Assembly: GCA_016218575.1 (NCBI GenBank)
Contig: JACRDN010000019.1
Coordinates: forward strand, 248,001 to 312,000
Reading direction: 5' to 3'
Length of the DNA stretch: 64,000 nucleotides
DNA from: Elusimicrobiota bacterium
GTDB taxonomy: Bacteria; Elusimicrobiota; Elusimicrobia; UBA1565; UBA9628
Part shown: in pieces, positions 33,696 to 42,241 of the stretch
Layout of the letters: each line of letters begins with the position of its first letter
Position numbering within the stretch: position 1 is the first letter of the stretch
The notes under the pieces: generated by a model
Databases searched by the model: none
The model's input: only the letters and a program-made list of their open reading frames with translations
Told to the model about the DNA's origin: nothing
Translations under genes and position numbers: made by a program

Positions 33696-34937
33696 ATGGC
33701 AAAACAGGATGTGATCGCGGGAGTGGACATGGGCAGCGGCCGGGTGACTTGCCTGATCGCCGCCGCGGACGCCGATAGCCAGCGCCTCCGGATAGCGGGA
33801 GGCGCTAGCGTTGCCTGCCGGGGCATCAAGGGCGGGGTGGTCATCAACATCCACGAAACGGCGCGCGCCGTGGCCCAGGTGGTGGAGGAGGCGGAGGCCA
33901 TGGCCAAGGCCGTGGTGTCGAGTCTTTATCTCGGCGTGCGCGGAGGGCATCTACAATCCTTCAACAACCGAGGCGCCTTCAACATCGCCAGGACGGACAA
34001 GGAGATCACCGCCGAGGACGTGGGCAGCGTGGTCGACAACGCCAAGGCCATTCCGCTTTCCTCCGACCGGGAGATCCTCCACGTCATTCCCCAGGGCTTC
34101 AGCCTCGACCGTCAGCGCGGGGTGCCGCATCCGGTGGGCATGGAAGGCTCGCTCCTCGAGGTCGAGGTCCACATCGTCACGGCCTCGAGCGCTCACTTGA
34201 ACAATCTTTTCAAGACCGTAGCCGAGGCCGGCTTCGAGGTGGTCGAGCCCGTCTATGGGCTCCTGGCCGCCGGGGAGATGCTGGTGACCCCGGAGGAGAA
34301 GGACTTGGGCTGCCTGCTCATCGACCTGGGCGGCCAGTCGATCTCTTTGGGGGTCTACTCCGAGGGAAGCATCCGCTACTCCAAGGAGCTCTCGATAGGC
34401 TCTGACTTCATCACCCGCGACCTCGCGATGGGCCTGCGCACTTCCCTGGTGACCGCCGAGAAGATCAAGGTGGAGCACGGAGTGGCGCACCCGTCTCTGC
34501 TCAATGGAGACGATGAGATCAATTTTAACGGAGTGGACGGGCGGACCGCCAACCGCGTGAAGACCTCGACCATGATGGGCATCATCCTGCCCCGCGTCGA
34601 GGAGATATTCTCGCTCATCGGGGAGGAGCTGCAGAACTCCTCCTACGCGGACCTCGTGGTTCCAGGGGGCGTGGTCCTGACCGGGGGAGGGTCCCTTTTG
34701 CGCGGGACCGCGGCCGCGGCCGAGCAGATCCTGGGGATGTCGGTGCGCGTGGGCGTGCCCCACCCCGATCTTTTCATCGCCGACGACGAGTGGTTGAAGC
34801 CCAGCTACGCCACGGCCCTGGGGCTTCTGTATTTTTCCAAGCAGCTGCGCTGGGGCTCCGGCTCTGGCCGGGTGTTCGGGCGCAAGAAGGCCATGTGGCT
34901 CAGGCGCGTGACCTCTCTCTTCGAGGACCTGTTTTAG
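33696..34937 (+). CDS. ftsA: Cell division protein FtsA
   Basis: 413 residues. Actin-like ATPase that tethers FtsZ to the membrane. It has the phosphate-1 motif IAGVDMGSGRVTCLIA, the SHS2-like 1C domain (~85-165), phosphate-2 LIDLGGQSISLGV, VVLTGGGSLLRG and a C-terminal amphipathic helix (WLRRVTSLFEDLF) for membrane binding. A TAAAAT 17 bases upstream could provide extra transcription. Its stop is directly followed by the ftsZ ATG. Confidence 0.96.
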   Translation: MAKQDVIAGVDMGSGRVTCLIAAADADSQRLRIAGGASVACRGIKGGVVINIHETARAVAQVVEEAEAMAKAVVSSLYLGVRGGHLQSFNNRGAFNIARTDKEITAEDVGSVVDNAKAIPLSSDREILHVIPQGFSLDRQRGVPHPVGMEGSLLEVEVHIVTASSAHLNNLFKTVAEAGFEVVEPVYGLLAAGEMLVTPEEKDLGCLLIDLGGQSISLGVYSEGSIRYSKELSIGSDFITRDLAMGLRTSLVTAEKIKVEHGVAHPSLLNGDDEINFNGVDGRTANRVKTSTMMGIILPRVEEIFSLIGEELQNSSYADLVVPGGVVLTGGGSLLRGTAAAAEQILGMSVRVGVPHPDLFIADDEWLKPSYATALGLLYFSKQLRWGSGSGRVFGRKKAMWLRRVTSLFEDLF

Positions 34938-36065
34938 ATGCGCATACAAGTCAGCGAGGACCTCAAGGAATCGCGGGCCGTCATTAAGGCGATCGGCGTG
35001 GGCGGGGCCGGCGGCAACGCCATCAATCGCATGGCCGAGATCGGAATCCAGGGGGTCGAGCTCATCGCCGCCAATTCCGACGCGCAGGATTTGAGGAGGA
35101 GCGCTGCCGAGGTCCGCGTCCAGGTGGGAGAGACCTTGACCCGCGGCCTCGGGGTCGGCGGGGACGCGGCCAAGGGGCGCCTGGCCATGATGGAGTCCGA
35201 GGAGCAGATCCGCGAGGTTCTCTCCGGCACCGACCTTGTCTTTATCACCGCGGGCATGGGGGGCGGCACCGGCACCGGGGGAGCCCCCGTGGTGTCCAGA
35301 TGGGCCAAGGAAATGGGAGCGCTCACCATCGGGGTTGTGACCCGGCCCTTTGAATTCGAGAAGCTCCAGCGCGCCACCATCGCCGAGCAGGGTATCCAGG
35401 AGATGCGCCAAAACGTGGATACTTTGCTCGTGATCCCGAACCAGCGCCTTCTCGACATCGTGGACCCCGACACTCCCGACGACATGGCCTTCCGCTTGGC
35501 CGACGACGTCCTGCGCAAGTCCATACAGTCCATCTCGGACGTCATCATCACTCCCGGCCAGATCAACATGGACTTGAACGACATCCGTGCCGTCATGCAG
35601 AACGCCGGGGAGGCCTTGATCGGCATGGGAGAGGCTTCCGGGGCCGGCCGCGCCATCAAGGCGGCCAAGGCCGCGATCCATTCGCCCCTGCTCGAGAACG
35701 TGGTCATGGACGGGGCCAAGGGCCTCATCGTGAACATCACGGCCAAGAAATCCACCCTCAAGCTCTCCGAGACCGAGGAGGCCATGGGACTCATCGCCGG
35801 GGCCGCCAGTCAGGACGCCAAGATCAAGGTCGGCAAGGCTTGGGACGAGTCGCTGGAGGAGTCCATCCGCATCACGGTGATCGCCACGGGATTTCCCGCG
35901 CGCCGCGGCAACCGCAATCTGATCCGCGCGGGCTATAAGCGCTTTTCGGGCGGAGGCCAGGGACAGGGGGAGCCGTCCGACGCATCCATGCTGGGTGCGC
36001 CGAGCGCCCCCGAGCTTTGGAACAAGCCGGCCTTCCTGCGCCTTAAAGTGAGGAAACTAAAATGA
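34938..36065 (+). CDS. ftsZ: Cell division protein FtsZ
   Basis: 375 residues. Tubulin-like GTPase forming the Z ring. It has IGVGGAGGNAINRM, the tubulin signature GGGTGTGGAPVVS, the T7 loop region INMDLNDIRAVM and the C-terminal conserved peptide NKPAFLRLK that binds FtsA. The linker before the peptide is short. No spacer separates it from ftsA. The last four bases overlap the pilT start (ATGA). Confidence 0.98.
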   Translation: MRIQVSEDLKESRAVIKAIGVGGAGGNAINRMAEIGIQGVELIAANSDAQDLRRSAAEVRVQVGETLTRGLGVGGDAAKGRLAMMESEEQIREVLSGTDLVFITAGMGGGTGTGGAPVVSRWAKEMGALTIGVVTRPFEFEKLQRATIAEQGIQEMRQNVDTLLVIPNQRLLDIVDPDTPDDMAFRLADDVLRKSIQSISDVIITPGQINMDLNDIRAVMQNAGEALIGMGEASGAGRAIKAAKAAIHSPLLENVVMDGAKGLIVNITAKKSTLKLSETEEAMGLIAGAASQDAKIKVGKAWDESLEESIRITVIATGFPARRGNRNLIRAGYKRFSGGGQGQGEPSDASMLGAPSAPELWNKPAFLRLKVRKLK

Positions 36066-37141
36066 CCCTCCAGAGCCTGTTGAAGACGCTGGTCGACAAG
36101 CAGGGCAGCGACCTGCACGTGCGCGCCGGAGGCCCGGCCTACATGCGCTTGGATGGGGATCTGGCTCAGGTGGGCGCGGAGTCCGTCGGCGCTCAGGAGG
36201 CGGAGGCCATGCTCCTGGAGTTCGCCACGACCCGGGCCCGCAAGCAGTTCGAGAGCCGCGGGGAGTGCGATTTTTCCTTTCAACTGGGGGAGGAGGCGCG
36301 CTTTCGCGTCAACGCTTTTCGGCAGAGGTCTAAGCTGTCCCTGGCCGTGCGCCGCATCGCCATGACGATCCCGTCCATGCAGGACTTAAAGCTTCCAGCC
36401 GCAACCTTGCGCAAGATCGCCGACAACCAGAGGGGACTCATCTTGGTCACCGGCATCACCGGATCCGGGAAATCCTCCACTCTGGCGTCCATCCTCGACT
36501 ACATCAACGAGTCTCGCCACGACCATATTTTGACCATCGAGGACCCCATCGAGTTCGTGCACAAGGACAAGAAGGCCATCGTCACCCAGCGAGAGATCGG
36601 CGAGGATACGGCGACCTTCGCCGACGGACTGCGCATGGCCATGCGCCAGGACCCCGACGTGATCATGGTGGGCGAGATGCGCGATCTCGAGACGACGTCG
36701 GCCGCCCTCACCGCGGCCTTGACCGGGCACCTGGTTCTGGCCACCATGCACACGGTGGACTCGGTCCAAACCATCGCTCGTGTGATCGACCTTTATCCTC
36801 CCCACCAGCAGCCCCTGATGCGCATCCAGTTGGCGGAGAGCCTGCGGGCCGTGATCGGGCAGAGGCTGCTTTCCTGCGTCAAGGGCGGGCGCGTGCCGGC
36901 CATCGAAATCCTGGTGGTCACGCCCCACGTGCGCAAACTCATCGAGGACAACAATTCCGTCGGGATCAATCAAGCCTGCGCCAAGGGGCAGTTCTACGGC
37001 ATGCAGACCTTCAACCAGTCCCTGGTCAAGCTCTTCAAGGAAGGCCTGGCCACCGAGGCCGACATCATGGAGGCGGCCTCGAGCCCCGACGACGTGAAGC
37101 TGGCGCTGAGAGGGATAGAGCAGGAAATAAAGCCAGGGTAA
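36062..37141 (+). CDS. pilT: Type IV pilus retraction ATPase, PilT/PilU type
   Basis: 359 residues, usual length. N-terminal PAS-like domain (SDLHVRAGGPAYMRLDG), Walker A GITGSGKSST, Asp box TIEDPIEFVH, Walker B PDVIMVGEMRD and the His box GHLVLATMHT. Hexameric motor for pilus depolymerisation. GAGGAAACTAAAATG gives a good Shine-Dalgarno inside ftsZ. Coupling of a pilus motor to ftsZ is unusual, and no other pilus gene is in the window. PilU cannot be excluded. Confidence 0.93.
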   Translation: MTLQSLLKTLVDKQGSDLHVRAGGPAYMRLDGDLAQVGAESVGAQEAEAMLLEFATTRARKQFESRGECDFSFQLGEEARFRVNAFRQRSKLSLAVRRIAMTIPSMQDLKLPAATLRKIADNQRGLILVTGITGSGKSSTLASILDYINESRHDHILTIEDPIEFVHKDKKAIVTQREIGEDTATFADGLRMAMRQDPDVIMVGEMRDLETTSAALTAALTGHLVLATMHTVDSVQTIARVIDLYPPHQQPLMRIQLAESLRAVIGQRLLSCVKGGRVPAIEILVVTPHVRKLIEDNNSVGINQACAKGQFYGMQTFNQSLVKLFKEGLATEADIMEAASSPDDVKLALRGIEQEIKPG

Positions 37142-37170
37142 GACTTCTCTACTAAAACAGAAACATTAAA

Positions 37171-37193
37171 GCGCTCCCTCAGGCCGGGAGCGC
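37171..37193 (+). terminator. Perfect 8-bp hairpin between pilT and the deoxynucleoside kinase gene
   Basis: GCGCTCCC (37171-37178) and GGGAGCGC (37186-37193) enclose a 7-base loop. There is no U-tract; instead GCGGAGG follows and serves as the next gene's Shine-Dalgarno. It may attenuate transcription or stabilise RNA ends. Confidence 0.45.
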
Positions 37194-37208
37194 AGCGGAG
37201 GCCAACTT

Positions 37209-37934
37209 ATGTTCGCGGAAGGATACATCGGCATCGCCGGAGTGATTGGAGTCGGGAAGTCCACCTTGACCGTGGAGCTGGCGCGAGCCTTGAATTTCGA
37301 GCCAATCCTGGAGGAGGTGGACGGCAACCCCTACCTGGACTATTTCTACCGCGACATGAAGTCCTACGGCACGATGATGCAGGTCTGGCTCTTGAATCAT
37401 CGCTTTCGCCAGCATCGGGAGTTCGTGACGCGCATAAGCCTCGGCAAGATACGCGGCGTGATCCAGGACCGCACGATCTGGGAGGACACGATTTTCGCGC
37501 GCATGCTCAACGCCCATCCGGACAAGATCATCTCGGACCTCGACTACAACACTTACCTCGACCTCTTCGACAATATGGTCCTTCGCGAACTGGTCTTTCC
37601 CCAGCTTCTCATCTATCTCGAGTGCGATCCGCAAACCGCCATGGAGAGGATACGCATGAGGGGCCGCTCCATGGAGAGAACCATCAATCTCGACTACCTG
37701 CGCGCTCTCCACGAGAACTACGAGCAGTTCATCGGAGAGATGGAGCAGGCCGGCGTGAGGGTTTTGAGGCTCAAGTGGCAGCCCTTCAAGCCCATAGCCG
37801 AGGTGGTGAGGCTGGTGCACGAGTATTCCCTCAAACCCTCGCATTTCACCAAGTGGGTCAGGCCCTTGCGCCGCATCCCAGGGGCTTCCAAGGCGCTTGC
37901 CCCGAAGCCGGAAGCCGTCCATGTGGGCCGATGA
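37209..37934 (+). CDS. Deoxynucleoside kinase
   Basis: 241 residues. dNK family (deoxyadenosine/deoxyguanosine kinase-like) that salvages deoxynucleosides. P-loop GVIGVGKST; EEVDGNPYLDYFY for base recognition; the ERS/DRS-equivalent QDRTIWEDTIF; LID region RIRMRGRSMER. A C-terminal tail of ~25 basic residues extends past the fold. Substrate (dA, dG or dC) cannot be decided. Shine-Dalgarno GGAGG lies nine bases before the ATG. Overlaps pgeF by 14 bases. Confidence 0.9.
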   Translation: MFAEGYIGIAGVIGVGKSTLTVELARALNFEPILEEVDGNPYLDYFYRDMKSYGTMMQVWLLNHRFRQHREFVTRISLGKIRGVIQDRTIWEDTIFARMLNAHPDKIISDLDYNTYLDLFDNMVLRELVFPQLLIYLECDPQTAMERIRMRGRSMERTINLDYLRALHENYEQFIGEMEQAGVRVLRLKWQPFKPIAEVVRLVHEYSLKPSHFTKWVRPLRRIPGASKALAPKPEAVHVGR

Positions 37935-38619
37935 GCGCTGGACTCCGGAGGGCCTGGTAGGCGGGGTGACGAGCAAGGCTTTGGGAGACATGAACTTCGA
38001 CGAAAACCGCCGCAAGGCCCTGGCTCGGGCGGGTTTGGGGGGCTTCCCGGCCTATTTTGCCAAGCAAGTCCACGGGACCGGAGTCGTCGCCCTGGAGCGG
38101 GGCCGGTCCCCGGATCCCTGGCCGGAGGCCGACGGCTGGGCGACCCGGGAGGCAGGGCTGTGCCTGGGGGTTTTCGCGGCGGACTGCATGCCCTTGTTTG
38201 TCTGGCGCAGGGGCCGTGAAGGCGGCTCCGTCATAGGGCTTTTCCATTCCGGCTGGCGCGGCACCCGGGCGGGGATGCCCAGGGAGGCGGCCGAGTCTTT
38301 CCGGAGCCTCTACGGAGTGCCGGGGGAGGCTCTGGCGGCTTCCATCGGTCCGCACATCGGCCCCTGCTGCTACGAGGTAAGTTCGGAAACCGCGCGGGGA
38401 TTTCCCGCCGGCGCCGTTTCGCGCCGGGAAGGGAAAATTTTCCTGGACTTGGGCGTTGCGGCCGCGCTTCAGCTCTCCGAGGCCGGCCTCGACCAATCCG
38501 ACATCGCGACTTCCTCCGCCTGCACCTCCTGTGGGAAAGATGAATTTTATTCCTTCAGGCGCGACAAGCAGAGCTCCAGGATGCTGGCGTTTTTCGCGAT
38601 CTCGGGGGCGGTCTCGTGA
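37921..38619 (+). CDS. pgeF: Peptidoglycan editing factor / purine nucleoside phosphorylase-like (YfiH family)
   Basis: 232 residues from ATG 37921. Multicopper-oxidase-like 'laccase domain' fold with zinc. Motifs: KQVHGTGV, ADCMPLFV, FHSGWRGT and IGPHIGPCCYEV, containing the His/Cys/His ligands. Known family roles are removal of L-Ser-containing muropeptides in E. coli and adenosine phosphorylase/deaminase activity in other members. Both would suit its neighbours (cell-wall cluster, nucleoside kinase). Confidence 0.92.
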   Translation: MWADERWTPEGLVGGVTSKALGDMNFDENRRKALARAGLGGFPAYFAKQVHGTGVVALERGRSPDPWPEADGWATREAGLCLGVFAADCMPLFVWRRGREGGSVIGLFHSGWRGTRAGMPREAAESFRSLYGVPGEALAASIGPHIGPCCYEVSSETARGFPAGAVSRREGKIFLDLGVAAALQLSEAGLDQSDIATSSACTSCGKDEFYSFRRDKQSSRMLAFFAISGAVS

Positions 38620-39716
38620 ACGCGGTAGAGACCCCCTCCGCCCGGCGCTGCCTTCGGGCCGTAACCCCTTATTCCCCCGGCAAATCCATCGCCTCGGTGC
38701 GCAGGGAGCTGGGGCTCAAGAAGGTCGTCAAGCTCGCCTCCAACGAGAACCCCTTGGGCTCATCGGGGCGGGCCGCCGCCGCGTACCGCAAGGCCGCGGG
38801 GGTCCTGCGCCTCTACCCGGAGGGGGGAAGCCCGGAGCTGCGCCAGGCCCTGGCGCGGTTCCATGGGGTGGAGTTCGACCGGGTGCTGGCGGGCAACGGC
38901 TCCGATGAGATCATCCGGCTTCTCTGCGAGGCCTTCATCGAGCCGGAGGACGAGGTCATCCTGTCGCAATACGGGTTCATCCGCTTCAAGCAGCAGGCCG
39001 CCATGATGGGTGCCCGGATCATAGAGGTCCCCATGGTGGACTGGACCTATGATTTGAAGACCATGCTCGCCGCGGTGAGCCCGCGCACGAAGCTCTTATT
39101 CATCGCCAATCCCAACAATCCCACCGGAACCTACAATAATGAGGGGGAGATCCTGGAGCTCCTGGGTGCTGTGCCGAGCTCGGTCCTGGTGGTGCTCGAC
39201 GAGGCCTACTGCCAGTACGCGCGGGAGTGGGGGGATTACCCCGACAGCGTCCCCGGACTCCTCGATCGCCACGAGAATCTCGTCGTCTTGAGGACTTTTT
39301 CCAAGGTGTACGGCTTGGCCGGCCTGCGCGCGGGCTACGCCCTGGCCAGCCCCGAGGTGATCGGCTGGCTCGACCGGATCCGCATGCCCTTCAACGTGAG
39401 CCTGCCCGCCCAAGAGGCCTGCGTCCTGGCCCTGAAGGACGAGGCTTTCGTGCGCCGCAGCGTGGCCCTCGTCTCCAAGGAGAGGCCCTGGCTCTGCGCG
39501 GCCTTGAGGGACCTTGGCTTCGCGGTGGAGGAATCGGCCGCCAATTTCCTGTTCGCGCGCTCTCCCATCCCGGGCCGGGAGCTGTTCTCTCGGCTGCTCA
39601 AACTCGGCGTCATTATCCGGCCGCTCGACGAGTACGGCTTGGCCCAAAACGTCCGCATCACCATCGGGACTCGTCCCGAAAACCAGGCCCTCCTAGCATG
39701 CCTAAAAAAAATATAA
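38616..39716 (+). CDS. hisC: Histidinol-phosphate aminotransferase
   Basis: 366 residues from GTG 38616, overlapping the pgeF stop by four bases. Class I/II aminotransferase with LASNENPLG, GNGSDEIIRLL, FIANPNNPTGTY, VVLDEAYCQYA and the PLP lysine in RTFSKVYGLAGLRAGY. It converts imidazole-acetol phosphate to histidinol phosphate, and often also acts on aromatic amino acids. No other his genes are nearby, so an aromatic-transaminase role is possible. Confidence 0.93.
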   Translation: MNAVETPSARRCLRAVTPYSPGKSIASVRRELGLKKVVKLASNENPLGSSGRAAAAYRKAAGVLRLYPEGGSPELRQALARFHGVEFDRVLAGNGSDEIIRLLCEAFIEPEDEVILSQYGFIRFKQQAAMMGARIIEVPMVDWTYDLKTMLAAVSPRTKLLFIANPNNPTGTYNNEGEILELLGAVPSSVLVVLDEAYCQYAREWGDYPDSVPGLLDRHENLVVLRTFSKVYGLAGLRAGYALASPEVIGWLDRIRMPFNVSLPAQEACVLALKDEAFVRRSVALVSKERPWLCAALRDLGFAVEESAANFLFARSPIPGRELFSRLLKLGVIIRPLDEYGLAQNVRITIGTRPENQALLACLKKI

Positions 39717-40405
39717 AGCGCCCAAAGGGCTTAATCATCGCCATGGACGGCCCCGCGGGGGTGGGGAAATCCACGGTCGGGCAGTTCGTGGCCAAGAGGC
39801 TCGGCTATCATTTCATCAACACGGGGGAGATGTACCGGGCCTTGACCTGGAAGGGGCTCGAGGTCGGTCTCGACTTGAAGGACGAGGTCGCGGTGGCGGC
39901 TCTGGCTCGCAAAATCCGTTGGGATTTCCGCCCCAGCGAGGAGGGAGGGACCGCCCTCAAGACTTGGATAGACGGGGAGGCCGTGACGAGCCAGATACGA
40001 AACGAGGCCGTGAGCGAGAAATCGAGCCTCGTCGCCGCGCATAAAAAGGTCCGCCAATTTTTTTGCCGCCTGCAGAGGCATCTCGGAAGCGGCGGCGGCA
40101 TCGTCATGGAGGGGCGCGACATCACCACCCACGTGTTCCCGGACGCCGATTTCAAGATATACCTAGACGCATCCGTGGACGAGCGCGCCGCTCGCCGCTG
40201 CCGCCAGCTCAAAGCCGCCGGCCTTCCGGCGGACCTCCACAAGATCAGGGAGGCGATTCTCACTCGAGATTTGAACGATATCAAGAGAAAGATCAATCCT
40301 CTTTCCCAGGCGAGCGATGCCTTCCTCCTCGACTCTACCTCGCTTACCATGCGCCAAGTGGCCCAGAAAATCCTGCGCCTGGTCAAGAACGGCGGAGCGC
40401 GGTGA
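39698..40405 (+). CDS. cmk: Cytidylate kinase
   Basis: 235 residues from ATG 39698, which lies inside the hisC end (19-base overlap). Phosphorylates CMP/dCMP. P-loop MDGPAGVGKSTVGQFVAKRL, then FINTGEMYRALT, the CMP-binding region with an insert typical of bacterial Cmk, VMEGRDITTHVFP, and LID residues ERAARRCRQL and RDLNDIKRKINPL. The larger open frame upstream is spurious. Cmk-plsC-S1 protein order is common in bacteria. Confidence 0.96.
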   Translation: MPKKNIKRPKGLIIAMDGPAGVGKSTVGQFVAKRLGYHFINTGEMYRALTWKGLEVGLDLKDEVAVAALARKIRWDFRPSEEGGTALKTWIDGEAVTSQIRNEAVSEKSSLVAAHKKVRQFFCRLQRHLGSGGGIVMEGRDITTHVFPDADFKIYLDASVDERAARRCRQLKAAGLPADLHKIREAILTRDLNDIKRKINPLSQASDAFLLDSTSLTMRQVAQKILRLVKNGGAR

Positions 40406-40406
40406 G

Positions 40407-41012
40407 TTGGAAGCCGGAGAGCTCGAAAGCGAACCCTTGCTGCGCCGCGGGCCCGCGCTCGTGGCCAAATGGCTGGCCAGGAGCGTGTGGAGGCTCAAGG
40501 TTTCCGGCCTCGAGCACGTTCCTCGCCGCGGCCCCGTGATTCTGGCGGCCAACCACGTATCCTTGGCGGACGGCCCTGTCCTGGCGGTGGCCGCCGGCTC
40601 GGTGAGGTCTCCGCATTTTTTGGGAAAGGCGGAGCTCTTCTTGGTGCCTCTTTTGGGCTGGTATTTGCGGCGGACCGGCGTAATCCCCCTGGAACGGCGC
40701 GGCGGGGACATCTCGGCCATGCGGGCGGCCGTGGAGCACCTGCGCGGCGGCGGGTGCCTCGCCCTGTTTCCCGAGGGAACGCGCTCCAAGACAGGGGTTC
40801 CCGGCGCGCCCAAGGCGGGCGTTTCTTTTCTGGCCGGCCGGACCGGGGCCGAGGTGGTGCCGGTGCGTCTTGTCAACACCGCCCGGGCGGCGCGCCTTTA
40901 TCCCTTGGAGGCCCGCTTCGGACCGGGGCTTAGATTCGAGGGCGACATCGCCGACCGGGACGCATGCCTTGCTTTTGCCCGAGACGTGATGGCCCATATT
41001 TTGGCATTATAG
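40407..41012 (+). CDS. plsC: 1-acyl-sn-glycerol-3-phosphate acyltransferase
   Basis: 201 residues from TTG 40407, one base after the cmk stop; a GGAGCGCGGTGAG stretch upstream can act as Shine-Dalgarno. It makes phosphatidic acid from lysophosphatidate at the inner membrane face. Motif I NHVSLAD (NHx4D), motif II region GVIPLER, motif III FPEGTRS and motif IV VVPVRLVN are all present. Short form without extra domains. Its stop codon overlaps the -10 box of the next gene. Confidence 0.93.
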   Translation: MEAGELESEPLLRRGPALVAKWLARSVWRLKVSGLEHVPRRGPVILAANHVSLADGPVLAVAAGSVRSPHFLGKAELFLVPLLGWYLRRTGVIPLERRGGDISAMRAAVEHLRGGGCLALFPEGTRSKTGVPGAPKAGVSFLAGRTGAEVVPVRLVNTARAARLYPLEARFGPGLRFEGDIADRDACLAFARDVMAHILAL

Positions 41013-41013
41013 T
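41008..41013 (+). promoter_or_regulatory. -10 box for the S1 protein gene, overlapping the plsC stop
   Basis: TATAGT, six bases, ATG 41020. No good -35. A second in-frame ATG at 41044 has its own GGAGAG Shine-Dalgarno, so short and long forms are possible. Confidence 0.45.
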
Positions 41014-41019
41014 AGCGTC

Positions 41020-42237
41020 ATGACCTCTAACGGAGAGACGACCATGGAAACCGCGAAACACCACGAGGACGAAAGCCAGGACAATCCGCCCGCCGAGCTC
41101 GAAGCCGCGCAGGACGAAAGCATGGAGGCTCTCCTGGCCCAGGAGGCCGCGACCAAGCAGAAATTGGCCAGCCGCCAGATCGCCTGGGTCAAGATCATTC
41201 AGGTGACCGCGGATCAGGTTTTGGTGGACGTCGGCGAAAAACGCGAAGGCATCATTGATTTGAGCGAGTTCTCGCCGTCGCAGGACAAGCCGGCCCAGCC
41301 CCCGGCCGTGGGCCAGCGCGTGCCTGTCCTCGCGGCGGGGAAGACCCGGGAGGGGGCGACCAAGCTATCCTACCGCCGGGCCAAGGCGGAGCTAGCCTGG
41401 CAATCCTGCCAAAAGGCCTTCCAGGACAAGGTCCGCGTGAGGGGACGCGTCACTTCCGCGATCAAGGGCGGGTTCCTGGTGGATTTGGGCGGGGTGCAGG
41501 GATTTTTGCCGGCGTCTCTGGCCGACCTTCGGCCGGTGCGAGAGCCCTCGCGCATGGTCGGGACCGGCGTGCGCTGCGTGATCCTCGAGCTCAACGACTC
41601 CAAGCGCCAGGCAGTGCTTTCCCGCAAGGCCGTTCTAGAGGAGGAGGTGGGCAAGAGAAAGCAGAAGGTTCTTTCCGAGCTCAAAGCGGGCGAGATACGC
41701 ATTGGCCGGGTGGTCCGGGTCGCCCCGGAGGGGCTGACGGTGGATATAGGGGGCCTCGAGGGTCTTGTGCGGACGGCCGATATCTCGTGGGGCGCGCCCG
41801 CGGCACCCTCCGCCCAGCAAAGGGGGACCAAGGTCCGGGTCAAGGTCCTGTCCAAGCCCGCCCAGGAGGCGGAGAAGGTGCTTCTCGGCATCAAGCAGCT
41901 GCTCCCCAATCCCGTCGACGCCGTGCGAAAGAAGTACCCTCTTAAGTCCGTGGTCCGCGGCAAGGTGCTCGAGGCCGGTCCGGCCGGAGTCAGGATCGCG
42001 GTGGGCGAGAAGCAGAAGGCTTTTTGCCCGGTTTCGGAATGCGATCCCGAGGCTTCCTGCAAGGCAGGAGACGCTGTTTCAGGGTTTGTCATCGGAGTCA
42101 ACGCCGAGACTTTCGAGATTTTGTTCTCCATGGCCAAATTCAACGAGATCCAGGATAAGAAGCGGGTGGCCCAGTATTTGAAGGCCCCCCGGCCCCTGAC
42201 GCTCGGTCAGGTCCTCGGGCCGGAGCAGGAGGAATAA
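41020..42237 (+). CDS. rpsA: Multi-S1-domain RNA-binding protein (ribosomal protein S1-like)
   Basis: 405 residues from ATG 41020 (397 from ATG 41044). An acidic, Gln-rich N-terminal tail is followed by four S1 OB-folds at about 48-112, 128-198, 215-285 and 305-378. Typical S1 sentences are seen: DKVRVRGRVTSAIKGGFLVDLGG, VQGFLPASL, IGRVVRVAPEGLTVDIGG and VVRGKVLEAGPAGVRIAVG. It should help mRNA docking on the 30S subunit, of interest given the many leaderless starts here. Four domains are fewer than the six of E. coli S1 and closer to the Firmicutes type. Confidence 0.88.
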   Translation: MTSNGETTMETAKHHEDESQDNPPAELEAAQDESMEALLAQEAATKQKLASRQIAWVKIIQVTADQVLVDVGEKREGIIDLSEFSPSQDKPAQPPAVGQRVPVLAAGKTREGATKLSYRRAKAELAWQSCQKAFQDKVRVRGRVTSAIKGGFLVDLGGVQGFLPASLADLRPVREPSRMVGTGVRCVILELNDSKRQAVLSRKAVLEEEVGKRKQKVLSELKAGEIRIGRVVRVAPEGLTVDIGGLEGLVRTADISWGAPAAPSAQQRGTKVRVKVLSKPAQEAEKVLLGIKQLLPNPVDAVRKKYPLKSVVRGKVLEAGPAGVRIAVGEKQKAFCPVSECDPEASCKAGDAVSGFVIGVNAETFEILFSMAKFNEIQDKKRVAQYLKAPRPLTLGQVLGPEQEE

Positions 42238-42241
42238 AAAT

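Noticed and set aside
33951-35681. 576-residue antisense frame under ftsA/ftsZ
   Set aside because: The plus strand encodes unmistakable FtsA and FtsZ; the antisense translation is Gly/His/Asp-rich with no motif.
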